Assembly (NCBI GenBank): GCA_030731695.1
Contig: JANQTK010000252.1
Span: 1 to 37,295, forward strand
Source of the DNA: Polaribacter sp.
GTDB lineage: Bacteria > Bacteroidota > Bacteroidia > Flavobacteriales > Flavobacteriaceae
DNA length: 37,295 nt
Reading direction: 5' to 3'
Shown: in pieces, positions 13,812-22,438 of the stretch
Layout: each line of letters begins with the position of its first letter
Numbering within the stretch: position 1 is the first letter of the stretch
The notes under the pieces: generated by a model
What the model was told of the DNA's origin: nothing
Databases searched by the model: none
The model's input: only the letters and a program-made list of their open reading frames with translations
Made by a program: the position numbers and the translations under genes

Positions 13812-15896
13812 TTATTTGTTATAAATATTGGAACTATTTCTAAAACCTGATTCGTTTTTATACCAATTTTTATACTCTATTCCATCGCTTAAAACCCAAT
13901 TAATAAATTTTAAGTGACTTACATCAATACTTGCTTTTTCGATAGGATACTCAAAACGACTTGGAAAATTAATAGCCCAAGGTAAGTTGTCTTTAGTTTT
14001 GTAATATTTTCCTATTGCAGATTGAGAATTGTCAAAAGAAGTCCCAAAGTAGGATAAATCAGCTAAATCAGTTGGAGCATAATTAGGTAAGTGAACTTCT
14101 TTACCTCTTTCTTTATTTACGATGATAAATGGATTGAAAGGAGCCATTCCGAATGTATTTATATCAACTGGACTTGCTAAATCTATAGTTACAACAATGG
14201 TATCTGAGACAACAAACGGCTGATCTGGTCTCGTATTACCATAACCTTGTTTCCATGCATTGTCAAAAACAATAATTGTGGCATTTCTTTGACCCGATTC
14301 TGTTCCATTACTATTTGTTTTTATATATCCTTCAGTGTATCTTGTTCCTTTTACAGAGGCAATACGCGATGGATCTACACCAGGAATTGAGAAACCAAAA
14401 CCATTTTGAAAACTTGCTCCAATAGCTCTTACAATGAATTTTGCTTCTAAACTAACAACTTTATTATCAGCATTTGAAATTCTGTTGAAGTTATAATCTA
14501 CCACTAAATCGTTGAAATCATAATCACCTTTTGATGGCCATAAATCTTCAAAGGCTAGCGTTCCAAACATATTGCTACTAGGAAAAAAGTTATTAAATGC
14601 TAATTTTGGATCGTTTGGATAATCATCTGAACTATCATTAATACCATCTTTATCAGTATCTATAGGATCAGGATTTACCTTTTGGATATTGTCTATTTCA
14701 ACATTTTCTATAGGATTTGCAGTTGCATAAAAAACAGCATCATTAAAGTCATTGTCACCACCTGGACGAATTAAATCTTCAAATCCTATTAAGAATAAGT
14801 CTCTTTTATCATCAAAAAGCATTACAGTGTGTTGACGATCTTTAATGTCTGTTTCAGGATTTAACTCTAAATTAGAGTATAACAAACCTAAACCTTCTGT
14901 TGATTGTTTTGTTTTATCATCCCAACCATTACGCATCAACATCCAACCTACTACTGTATTTTTTTCAAAAACACCTAGAGAAACTTTGTCACCAGAATCC
15001 AAACCTCCGCCTGAACCTCTAAATGATGCATTTGGGAAAATCACAAAACATTCTTTGATATCTGCTGGAGTTTTAGGTGGAAAATCTCTGTCGTAAGTAT
15101 AGTATGCCAATACATTTTTATATCCTGCACCTTCAGATACAAAGGTAATCCATACTTCTGCTTTATCTAAAATTACTAGATTATGTTGGTTGTTTCCTAA
15201 TAGATATTCTGGATGATATTTTGGTACAGGCAAATATTCTGGCAAAGCGTTGTTTACATCTTTAAGAAAATCTTTATTTATTTTATCTGGTGTTTTTTCT
15301 AAGTAATTAGGAACTCCATTACCATCATAGGTGCCTAAATAATTAATTTTAACATTCGCATTCAATTTACTTTTAAGGGTATTTTCTAGCTTTGAATAGT
15401 AAGATTTGCTGCTATAATTTTGACTTTTTTGACTATTTTTTGTGCCTCCAAAAGTAAAATTAACGTTCCCATTTTCTATTGGCACTTTCGTTTCTGGGAT
15501 CAAACCAATAAAGTCAGTTTTTAAAACAACTTCTTCCATATCAGCTTCGAAAGTATAATTCACCACAAATTCTCCTTGTACATTAGTAACACCATTGATA
15601 ATTTCAACACCATTTTCTTCTTCAAAATTTGTCCAAACACTTACTTTAACATTAGAAATGGCATTTCCTTCATTATCTTTCGTTTTAATTGTTACCTTAG
15701 TTTCTTTGGTATTTTTCCAATTAAAATTTGGAGAAGCTTTTAAATTGTCAATGGTAACTTCTCCTGAATCTTCAGGAAGTTCTGTAAAATCTTTACTACA
15801 AGAGCTTAGGAAAATAATTGTCAAAACAAAAATTTTCATTAGTAATGAATAATTATTCAAACTAACTTTTTTAATGGAGGGGATGTGGTTTTTCAT
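13812..15896 (-). CDS. Surface lipoprotein with DUF4114 and LruC domains
   Basis: This 694-residue predicted lipoprotein has a hydrophobic signal (about 20-32) and a lipobox ending in Cys33 (FLSSC). A beta-rich, Ig-like or carboxypeptidase-regulatory-like domain lies at about 65-150. A DUF4114-type domain (about 245-395) ends in LIGFEDLIRPGGDNDFNDAVF. An Asp-rich calcium-type loop DTDKDGINDSSDDYPND (about 413-429) follows, then the LruC domain (about 430-690) with FEDLWPSKGDYDFNDLVVDY (about 449-468). Both DxNDFND-like motifs suggest calcium-dependent folding. LruC-domain proteins are common cell-surface proteins of unknown function in Bacteroidota. Start M1 was kept; M20 would leave a very short signal. 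The gene has its own terminator and is separated by 317 bp from the polysaccharide operon. Confidence 0.85.
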   Translation of the reverse strand: MKNHIPSIKKVSLNNYSLLMKIFVLTIIFLSSCSKDFTELPEDSGEVTIDNLKASPNFNWKNTKETKVTIKTKDNEGNAISNVKVSVWTNFEEENGVEIINGVTNVQGEFVVNYTFEADMEEVVLKTDFIGLIPETKVPIENGNVNFTFGGTKNSQKSQNYSSKSYYSKLENTLKSKLNANVKINYLGTYDGNGVPNYLEKTPDKINKDFLKDVNNALPEYLPVPKYHPEYLLGNNQHNLVILDKAEVWITFVSEGAGYKNVLAYYTYDRDFPPKTPADIKECFVIFPNASFRGSGGGLDSGDKVSLGVFEKNTVVGWMLMRNGWDDKTKQSTEGLGLLYSNLELNPETDIKDRQHTVMLFDDKRDLFLIGFEDLIRPGGDNDFNDAVFYATANPIENVEIDNIQKVNPDPIDTDKDGINDSSDDYPNDPKLAFNNFFPSSNMFGTLAFEDLWPSKGDYDFNDLVVDYNFNRISNADNKVVSLEAKFIVRAIGASFQNGFGFSIPGVDPSRIASVKGTRYTEGYIKTNSNGTESGQRNATIIVFDNAWKQGYGNTRPDQPFVVSDTIVVTIDLASPVDINTFGMAPFNPFIIVNKERGKEVHLPNYAPTDLADLSYFGTSFDNSQSAIGKYYKTKDNLPWAINFPSRFEYPIEKASIDVSHLKFINWVLSDGIEYKNWYKNESGFRNSSNIYNK

Positions 15897-16213
15897 AATT
15901 TGGATTTTTTTAAGATAAAGACTAAAGTTAATGCTTATAAAGTGCTGAAAATATGACTTTTATCATGAAAGTAGTCTTCGGTTTAATTGGTTTGGGGTTT
16001 AAAAATTTACTATGTTTTTTTTGGGTTATAATTGAATTTATGGAACACAACTAATTTACAAATAAAATTCAATATTCTTGATGCAAAGGTAATTTTAAAA
16101 TAAAGTGAAAAATCTATCAATTAGCTGATTTATAATTTGCTATCGATAAACGGAATATTTCTAAAGACGAAATACATCAAATAAAAAGAGAAAAGGATCG
16201 TTGTATGAATCAT
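15897..16213. other. Gene-free stretch upstream of the LruC-domain gene
   Basis: No convincing reading frame was found in these 317 bp. On the minus strand, 16084-16091 reads TACCTTTG, a match to TAnnTTTG. If used it would give the LruC-domain message a leader of about 180 nt. No hairpin terminator for the operon ending at 16214 was seen here, so read-through into the LruC-domain gene is possible. Confidence 0.5.
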
Positions 16214-17248
16214 CTAATGAATAAAAACCATAGCATCAGGAACTCTTCCAGTACCAATAGTGCTAATGATTTTAAATGTTTTCATGTCAATTACTTCAAT
16301 TTTATCCGCATTAGAATTGGCAACATAAGCATACAACCCATTTGGATGCATTAAAATATTTACAGGACGAGGTGTGTGATATAGTAATTTTTCAAGAAGT
16401 GTAGTTTTTCCATGAAGATAAATGGTTTTTATATCCTTCTTAGTTTGTTGATTGAATACTGAAACTGTTCCATCTGTTGCATTGGCAACCAAACAATATT
16501 TCCCATCAATAGAAAAACTCAGTTTTAAAGACTCATTTCCTGAGGTTAATGTATTGGTAATAGTATAATTTGTAGTATCAATAACTGTTATTGAATTTTC
16601 ATTGATGTTTGTTACCCAAATTTCAGAACCATCAGGAGTAATGTCAATTCCTTTTCTTCCCAAACCACATACAATAATTTTAATGACTTTATTAAGATTG
16701 AGGTCTATGACACTTATGGAGCTAGAATTAATATTAGTTACATAAGCAATTGGTTTTTTTGGATGCAAAACAACCAAATGACTTTTTTCTTGTTCAGTTG
16801 ATATTTGTTTTTCAATACTATCATTTTCAATATTTAGAACAACTAAATCATTGGAAACATAATCGATTATTGCTACTTTTTCTTTTTCGGGTAAGGCAAC
16901 TATGCCATTTCCATAAATTTTTTTGTTAAATACTTTTTCTAAACTATTCGTTTTTGTATTTATAATCTTAATGTTATTTTTATTAGAATTACCAAAATTA
17001 GTGAGTACAATTTTTTGTTCGTTTGATATTTTAACTGCTTCATGAGATAACATATCAATAGAAATTTCGGCAATTTCCTTTCCACTAAATAAATCAAAAA
17101 CCTGAACATTTTCAGTTACTTTACTTACAATGTATAATTTTCCACTAGTTTTTATTGAATAAGAAGGTAATCTAATAATCAATGTTGAAATTCGAAATAA
17201 CAAAAAAAGAACTCCCAAAAAAAGCAATACATATTTTAAACGCTTCAT
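16214..17248 (-). CDS. Membrane-anchored YVTN-type beta-propeller protein (distal copy)
   Basis: This 344-residue protein has an N-terminal hydrophobic anchor (about 6-25) followed by a beta-propeller of the YncE/YVTN type. Repeats of about 40 residues carry patterns such as AYVTNINSSSISVIDLNLNK (about 167-186), IWVTNINENSITVIDTTN and AYVANSNADKIEVIDMKT. The propeller is expected in the periplasm. It has no CxxCH haem site. It is a close paralogue of the gene just upstream: both end with the same PRPVxILMHPNGxYA segment and a YHTPRP motif, so a tandem duplication is likely. It is the last gene of the long minus-strand array. The role is unknown. The neighbouring GMC dehydrogenase suggests a partner or accessory function for that enzyme. 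Confidence 0.8.
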   Translation of the reverse strand: MKRLKYVLLFLGVLFLLFRISTLIIRLPSYSIKTSGKLYIVSKVTENVQVFDLFSGKEIAEISIDMLSHEAVKISNEQKIVLTNFGNSNKNNIKIINTKTNSLEKVFNKKIYGNGIVALPEKEKVAIIDYVSNDLVVLNIENDSIEKQISTEQEKSHLVVLHPKKPIAYVTNINSSSISVIDLNLNKVIKIIVCGLGRKGIDITPDGSEIWVTNINENSITVIDTTNYTITNTLTSGNESLKLSFSIDGKYCLVANATDGTVSVFNQQTKKDIKTIYLHGKTTLLEKLLYHTPRPVNILMHPNGLYAYVANSNADKIEVIDMKTFKIISTIGTGRVPDAMVFIH

Positions 17249-17304
17249 AAAACTTAAAAAAACAATTCAATTATTATTGATGAAGAATGAAAGAATACTA
17301 TTGA

Positions 17305-18348
17305 TTAATTAACAAAAGCAAGACCATCAGGCATATCACCAACCTTAATACTACTAACAATGGCAAAAGTACGCAAATCAATTACCTCAATTCTACTTGC
17401 TGTAAAATTTGATATAAAAGCGTATTTTCCATTGGGATGCATTAAAATTCCCACAGGTCTTGGTGTATGATAAAGTAGTTTTTCGAGAATATTTTTTTTC
17501 CCAGGAATTGTAATGGTTGCGATTTGTTTTTTTGTGTTGCTATCGTAAACAGAAACAGTTCCTTCCTTTGAATTTGATACTAGACAATACTTTCCATCAA
17601 TCGAAAATTTTAAACGCAAAGGCTCTTTTCCTGTTTTAATTCGGTCAGTAATTTCATAGGTTGTGGAATTGATAACAGAAATAACATTTTCTTCGATGTT
17701 TGTTACCCAAAGTTCAGCTCCATCTTTTGTGATATCAATTCCTTCAGAATGCTTGCCAATTGAAATGATTTTAATAACTGAATCTAATTTTACATCTATA
17801 ACACTCACTGAACCTGATTTAATATTCGCAACATAAATTAAAGGTTTAAAAGGATGATGAACCAATAAATGACTTAGATTTTGCTTTGTTGATATTTGCT
17901 TTTCTAAAACACCTGTTTTTACATTCACTATGGACAAATGATTTCCTATATCTGTAACAACTGCTACTTTATTTGGTTCGGGTAGTGAAATAATTCCATG
18001 AGGTCGTAAACTTTCGCCAATAGATATGGTTTTTTCTAAGGTGTTGGTTTTTACATCGATAACTGAAACACTTTTTCCACCAACATCTGGAGTTCCGTAA
18101 TTGGTTACAATTACACGATTTGGGTTGGTGATTGCAGTAGCTTCATGCGGTTCAATTTCCATAGGCAATTCTTTAATTTGCTCGCCTTTTAGCAAATCAA
18201 AAATCACAACACTTTTACTTACCTTATTTACAACATACAAAGTGCCCTCTGTTTTGATTGTATAAGAAGGTTGTTTGATAAAATAATACAGTATAAATGA
18301 CAAGAAAATGAAACCAAAAATTGAGAATAGGACTTTTATGTTTTTCAT
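17305..18348 (-). CDS. Membrane-anchored YVTN-type beta-propeller protein (proximal copy)
   Basis: The 347 residues begin with a hydrophobic anchor (about 7-24) and continue as a YncE-like beta-propeller. Repeats include IYVANIKSGSVSVIDVKLDS, LWVTNIEENVISVINSTTYE and AFISNFTASRIEVIDLRTF. It is the tandem paralogue of the following gene; roughly half of the residues are identical by eye in the C-terminal half. Its start overlaps the stop of the GMC dehydrogenase by 4 bp (ATGA-type, 18345-18348), which indicates coupled translation and supports a shared role. No haem or PQQ-type motif was recognised. Binding of a ligand, a metal or the dehydrogenase is possible but not shown. Confidence 0.82.
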   Translation of the reverse strand: MKNIKVLFSIFGFIFLSFILYYFIKQPSYTIKTEGTLYVVNKVSKSVVIFDLLKGEQIKELPMEIEPHEATAITNPNRVIVTNYGTPDVGGKSVSVIDVKTNTLEKTISIGESLRPHGIISLPEPNKVAVVTDIGNHLSIVNVKTGVLEKQISTKQNLSHLLVHHPFKPLIYVANIKSGSVSVIDVKLDSVIKIISIGKHSEGIDITKDGAELWVTNIEENVISVINSTTYEITDRIKTGKEPLRLKFSIDGKYCLVSNSKEGTVSVYDSNTKKQIATITIPGKKNILEKLLYHTPRPVGILMHPNGKYAFISNFTASRIEVIDLRTFAIVSSIKVGDMPDGLAFVN

Positions 18349-20030
18349 AATTGATTCGATTTAAATTGTTCAATTGCAAATTTGCAGGCTCTTGCAGTAA
18401 GTGCCATATAAGTTAAAGAAGGATTTTGGCATGCAGACGAAGTCATACAACTACCATCAGTTATAAAAACATTTTTAACATCGTGCATTTGATTGTATTT
18501 ATTAAGTACAGAAGTTTTAGGATCATTTCCCATTCTTGCTGTTCCCATTTCGTGAACAGCCGATCCTGGAGGTGGGCTATTTCTATAACTTCCTACATTT
18601 TTAAAACCTGCTTTTATCAAGATTTCTTCGCTAGATTTTGTCATATGCTCTATCATTGCTAATTCATTTTCACCATATTCAAAATGAACTTTTACTAGTG
18701 GTAATCCCCATTGATCTAAATTTTGATGATCTAAAGAAATTTTATTTTCGTAATAAGGTAAAACCTCGCCACGACCACCCAATGAAATAATCCATTTTCC
18801 TGGTTTTTGAAGTTGCGCTTTTAATGTAGCACCAAAACCTTTGGTGGGTTTTGAATCCCAATGTTCTCTCTCTCCTTTTCCTTGAATTCCATATCCTCTA
18901 ATAAAATTGGGATTTGAAGTTTTAGAATCTAAATTTTGGAATCTTGGAATGTAAATTGTTCCAGGAGATCTGCCTTCGTAATACTTATCTAACAAACCAT
19001 CAAAAGTTCCATACGTTCCTTCATTTACCACATGATCCATTAAATTATGACCAACTTGTAAACTTGAATTTCCTAATCCATTTGGAAATGATTTAGAAAC
19101 AGAATTCAATAAAATAGATGCTGTGGCAATTGCAGATGCATTTAAGAAAATTATTTTTGCATAATACGTAATTTCATCTTTCGAAATAGCATCGATTATT
19201 GTAACTCCAATAGCTTTTTTAGTTTCCTCATCGTAAACAACTTCTTTTACGATTGAATTTTCTCTGAGTGTTACGTTTCCACTATTATAAGCATCTAAAA
19301 GTGTTGAAGAGTTGCTGCTAAAATATCCTGAAAATGGGCATCCTCTGCTACATAAGTTGCGATACATGCATTTGCCTCTTCCTTCTTTGTAATCTGTTAA
19401 ATTTGCTACCCTTCCATTTATTATACAACGATCAGTATAGTGTTTACTTACGCTATCTTTTAAATGTTTTTCAATAGCATTCAATGGTATTGGTGGCAAA
19501 AAAACACCATCAGGTAAATGAGGTATTGACTCTGAACTTCCGCTAATTCCAACATATTCTTCAACATAATCATACCATTCTTTTAAATCATCATATCTGA
19601 TAGGCCAATCAATTCCATATCCATCTTTTTTATTTGCTTCAAAATCTAAATCAGAAAGACGATAACTTTGACGTCCCCAAGTTAATGATCTGCCTCCAAC
19701 TTGATAACCTCTAATCCATTTAAAAGGTTTTTCTTGAATATAAGGATGCTCACTATCTTTAACATAGAAATGCATGTCACCAGCATTGCAGTGACTACTT
19801 TGAACAGGTCTTTCTTCTATTTCTTTTGATGTTAAATGCATTCTATTAGGAAACTCCCAAGGTTCTTTAAGAGCTGTAATATAGTCTGTTAAGTGTTCTA
19901 CATTTCTTCCTCTTTCAAGCACGAGCGTTTTCAATCCTCCTTCAGTAAGTTCTTTAGCTGCCCAACCTCCACTGATGCCAGATCCAACAACGATAGCATC
20001 AAAAGTATTTGTTTCTGTTTGGTTTTTCAT
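18345..20030 (-). CDS. GMC-family FAD dehydrogenase with putative 3Fe-4S cysteine cluster
   Basis: This 561-residue glucose-methanol-choline oxidoreductase oxidises a hydroxyl group of a sugar or alcohol with FAD. The FAD-binding fold opens with IVVGSGISGGWAAKEL (about 13-28), and GYQVGGRSLTWGRQSYRL lies at about 108-125. Cys221, Cys227 and Cys231 form C-x5-C-x3-C, the spacing known for the 3Fe-4S ligands of bacterial FAD-glucose dehydrogenase catalytic subunits. The catalytic pair is His493 (HEMGTARMG) and Asn536 (QNPSLTYMALTARA), 43 residues apart as in that enzyme. There is no signal peptide. Export is probably by hitchhiking on the Tat-signal small subunit encoded 7 bp upstream. The substrate is unknown; polysaccharide-derived sugars are a candidate because of the operon. 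Confidence 0.9.
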   Translation of the reverse strand: MKNQTETNTFDAIVVGSGISGGWAAKELTEGGLKTLVLERGRNVEHLTDYITALKEPWEFPNRMHLTSKEIEERPVQSSHCNAGDMHFYVKDSEHPYIQEKPFKWIRGYQVGGRSLTWGRQSYRLSDLDFEANKKDGYGIDWPIRYDDLKEWYDYVEEYVGISGSSESIPHLPDGVFLPPIPLNAIEKHLKDSVSKHYTDRCIINGRVANLTDYKEGRGKCMYRNLCSRGCPFSGYFSSNSSTLLDAYNSGNVTLRENSIVKEVVYDEETKKAIGVTIIDAISKDEITYYAKIIFLNASAIATASILLNSVSKSFPNGLGNSSLQVGHNLMDHVVNEGTYGTFDGLLDKYYEGRSPGTIYIPRFQNLDSKTSNPNFIRGYGIQGKGEREHWDSKPTKGFGATLKAQLQKPGKWIISLGGRGEVLPYYENKISLDHQNLDQWGLPLVKVHFEYGENELAMIEHMTKSSEEILIKAGFKNVGSYRNSPPPGSAVHEMGTARMGNDPKTSVLNKYNQMHDVKNVFITDGSCMTSSACQNPSLTYMALTARACKFAIEQFKSNQL

Positions 20031-20037
20031 AGTAAAT

Positions 20038-20604
20038 TTATCTTGTTGCCCAAGCTTTTTGATTGGGTGTTATTGCAGTAATTGCAGCATAGTTACCAGG
20101 TACAGGAACGTAGGATAACAATTCTGTAGCACCAAGTTCTGACGAACAGTAACCTTCGATTGTCAGTGATTTTAGGATATTGAAAAAAGAACGCCCTCTT
20201 ATTTTGGTATCAATTTTTGTAAAAAAACTGCTAGAATCTTGATTGGTATCTAAGTTTTTTAGGACTTCTATTTTTTGTTGATTTGTACACTTTTGAAATA
20301 CAGTGTTATAGTCACTTAAACAAGTACTTTGGATATCATTTAAGCCATTATAAAAAGTATTGAACTCTTTATTTGATGAACATGATTCCATAAAATTGAT
20401 AATAAAATCATGAACATTAGCTTCTTTCGCACCTGGAGTATCTGTAGGAGGTATAATTACATCTACTAATTCAGCAATTAAATCTTTATAATTTTTAAGT
20501 TTTCCTCTGTTTGATGTTCCATAAAAAAAATTGTAACCAGTAAAGGAAGCAATACTAATTCCGGTGAAGGCTAAAATTCCTCCAATAGCTTTTCTTCTAT
20601 CCAT
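20038..20604 (-). CDS. Gluconate 2-dehydrogenase subunit 3 family protein (small subunit)
   Basis: This 188-residue protein belongs to the small-subunit family that escorts GMC dehydrogenases (gluconate 2-dehydrogenase subunit 3, FAD-glucose dehydrogenase gamma). The N-terminus MDRRKAIGGILAFTGI has Arg3-Arg4 followed by a hydrophobic stretch, resembling a twin-arginine signal. The family signature ELVDVIIPPTDTPGAKEAN (about 45-63) follows, and the rest is helical. In characterised relatives this subunit carries the Tat signal and is needed for maturation and export of the flavoprotein. The GMC gene starts 7 bp downstream. It follows the last glycosyltransferase by only 18 bp, which ties the module to the polysaccharide genes. 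Confidence 0.82.
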   Translation of the reverse strand: MDRRKAIGGILAFTGISIASFTGYNFFYGTSNRGKLKNYKDLIAELVDVIIPPTDTPGAKEANVHDFIINFMESCSSNKEFNTFYNGLNDIQSTCLSDYNTVFQKCTNQQKIEVLKNLDTNQDSSSFFTKIDTKIRGRSFFNILKSLTIEGYCSSELGATELLSYVPVPGNYAAITAITPNQKAWATR

Positions 20605-20622
20605 AATTGAATTATTTTTTGT

Positions 20623-21813
20623 TTAACTCGCTCTTTTTGAGCGTTCCCAATTGACAGATTGTGTGTTGTTTATATATCGAAAAAACCCTAAAATCACTGA
20701 TAAATTCATAATGAAAAAGTAATAAGGGATAAATAGTATTTTAATTCTGGTTTCTCTATTTTCTAAAAACCAACCCAATAATGCAGCAGCATAAAAAAGG
20801 TTTTGCAACCAAAAAAATAGTGTGTATAGTGAAAATGAAAAAAGCCCTTCATCAATAGCAAGCATTGTTAAAACAGGAATTAACAACACCAAACACAATG
20901 GCGTTAAACTCCAACGCAAAACTCGATGTGAAATGTATTGAAATGATAATGTTCCGTATTTAAAAACATTCAGTAATGACTTTAATCTCACAATAGATTG
21001 AATTCCACCTGCTGAAATTCTGATTTTTCGTTTTAATTCTTCCTTTACATTTGCAGATGCTGTTTCTATGGCATACGCTTCAGGATCGTATTGAATTGTA
21101 TAACCATCTTGAGCAACTCGTAAAGAAATCATAAAATCATCTAAAATCGTATCTTTTTCCACATGACGATATAACGAAGTTCTAATGGCAAATAATTCGC
21201 CAGCAGCACCAACAACTGAGTACAGTTCTGCATCCCATTTTTTTAAGGTAGATTCATATTTCCAATACAAACCTTCGCCTGCACCAGAAGCCACATCACT
21301 TTCTTTATCAACAATTCTTTTTTCACCTGAAACACAGCCAACTTTTGGATTGCTAAATAATTGAACAATTCTTTTAATGGACTCTTTTCCAAGGTTGGTA
21401 TTTGCATCACTAAAAATTACAATGGGCGTTTTTACAAATTGCATTCCTCTATTCATTGCACCAATTTTACCATTTCGAGCATCTAAATGATGAACAGTTG
21501 TGTTAGGATAACCTTTTAACAAATCTGGTGTGCCATCATTAGAACCGTCAGTAACCCAAACAATGTGTAATTTATCTTTAGGATAATCTAATGATAATGT
21601 ATTTTTCATTTTGGCAGCTACATAGTCTTTTTCGTTATAAGCCGCAATAAATAAGGTGACTTCTGGTTGAAAGTTTTCATCAATTGGAGACTTTTTTCCA
21701 ATTTTGAAAAATCTCCTAATTTTAATGATTGCAAATAATAAAATACCATAACCAACATAGGTATAAACGATGATAAATATCAATATCCAGCAAGTAATTT
21801 TTAATAAATCCAT
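20623..21813 (-). CDS. Membrane-bound family 2 glycosyltransferase
   Basis: This 396-residue GT2 enzyme has an N-terminal membrane helix (about 4-25), a cytoplasmic GT-A domain and about three C-terminal membrane helices (about 300-390). The domain starts at VTLFIAAYNEKDYV, with VTDGSNDGTPDLL (about 88-100), the metal-binding IFSDANTN (about 133-140), the acceptor-side VVGAAGELFAIR, the catalytic acidic TILDDFMISLRVAQDG and a KIRISAGGIQ segment in place of QxxRW. It resembles processive or cell-wall GT2 enzymes of the cellulose-synthase-like group. It sits 10 bp after a hexapeptide acyltransferase and 18 bp before the dehydrogenase module. The donor and linkage cannot be told. Confidence 0.88.
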   Translation of the reverse strand: MDLLKITCWILIFIIVYTYVGYGILLFAIIKIRRFFKIGKKSPIDENFQPEVTLFIAAYNEKDYVAAKMKNTLSLDYPKDKLHIVWVTDGSNDGTPDLLKGYPNTTVHHLDARNGKIGAMNRGMQFVKTPIVIFSDANTNLGKESIKRIVQLFSNPKVGCVSGEKRIVDKESDVASGAGEGLYWKYESTLKKWDAELYSVVGAAGELFAIRTSLYRHVEKDTILDDFMISLRVAQDGYTIQYDPEAYAIETASANVKEELKRKIRISAGGIQSIVRLKSLLNVFKYGTLSFQYISHRVLRWSLTPLCLVLLIPVLTMLAIDEGLFSFSLYTLFFWLQNLFYAAALLGWFLENRETRIKILFIPYYFFIMNLSVILGFFRYINNTQSVNWERSKRAS

Positions 21814-21823
21814 GATATAATTT

Positions 21824-22438
21824 TTAAACTTTTTCCCAAACCTTTGTCTCGTGATTGTATTTTTTTAGCACTTTGGCAGGATTTCCAACAGCTACAGAAT
21901 ATGATGGAATATTTTTGGTTACAATACTTCCAGCTGCAATTACACAGTTTTTTCCAATGGTTACACCAGCCAAAACAACAACATTTGCGCCAATCCAAGT
22001 ACCATCTTCTATGGTAATAGGAGATGTAGAAACACCTTGCTCGTGAATTGGACGATTTACATCTTCATAATTATGATTTAATCCAGATAGTGTAATGTTT
22101 TGTGCCAAACGAATATCATTACCAATCAAGACTGGTCCAATAATCGTATTGCTAAGTCCTATTTTGGTTCTGTCTCCAATAATTACATTTCCTACACCAT
22201 TGTTTATTGCCGAAAAATCTTCTATGGTAGAATCTTCTCCTAATTCAAATTTATTCCAAGGAACTACATCCATTCTTGTTCTTGGTCTTACAATAGCACC
22301 TTTTCCTTTTTTATGATAAAACGGATTCACAAACCATTTTATCCATAATCTTGGTCGTGTTTGTTTTGGAATTAGAATAGACCAATGAACGAGTTTTTTT
22401 AAACTCTCATTCGATTTTATTTTTTCTTTTAGTCCCAT
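21824..22438 (-). CDS. Hexapeptide-repeat O-acetyltransferase, WcaF/LacA-like
   Basis: This 204-residue left-handed beta-helix acyltransferase probably transfers acetyl from acetyl-CoA to a hydroxyl of a polysaccharide repeat-unit sugar. The hexapeptide part runs from about residue 60 to 190 (VIIGDRTKIGLSNTIIGP, GTWIGANVVVLAGVTIGKN, IAAGSIVTKNI). The likely catalytic His is in LSGLNHNYEDVNRPI (about 113-127), and the family ending VAVGNPAKVLKKY is present. The first 50 residues are basic and may be an additional helix. It overlaps the upstream glycosyltransferase by 10 bp (22429-22438), so translation is probably coupled. The acceptor sugar is unknown. Confidence 0.85.
   Translation of the reverse strand: MGLKEKIKSNESLKKLVHWSILIPKQTRPRLWIKWFVNPFYHKKGKGAIVRPRTRMDVVPWNKFELGEDSTIEDFSAINNGVGNVIIGDRTKIGLSNTIIGPVLIGNDIRLAQNITLSGLNHNYEDVNRPIHEQGVSTSPITIEDGTWIGANVVVLAGVTIGKNCVIAAGSIVTKNIPSYSVAVGNPAKVLKKYNHETKVWEKV

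Noticed and set aside
16214..18348. Haem or PQQ binding in the beta-propellers as an explanation for electron transfer
   Set aside because: No CxxCH motif and no quinoprotein tryptophan-docking pattern could be seen in either protein.
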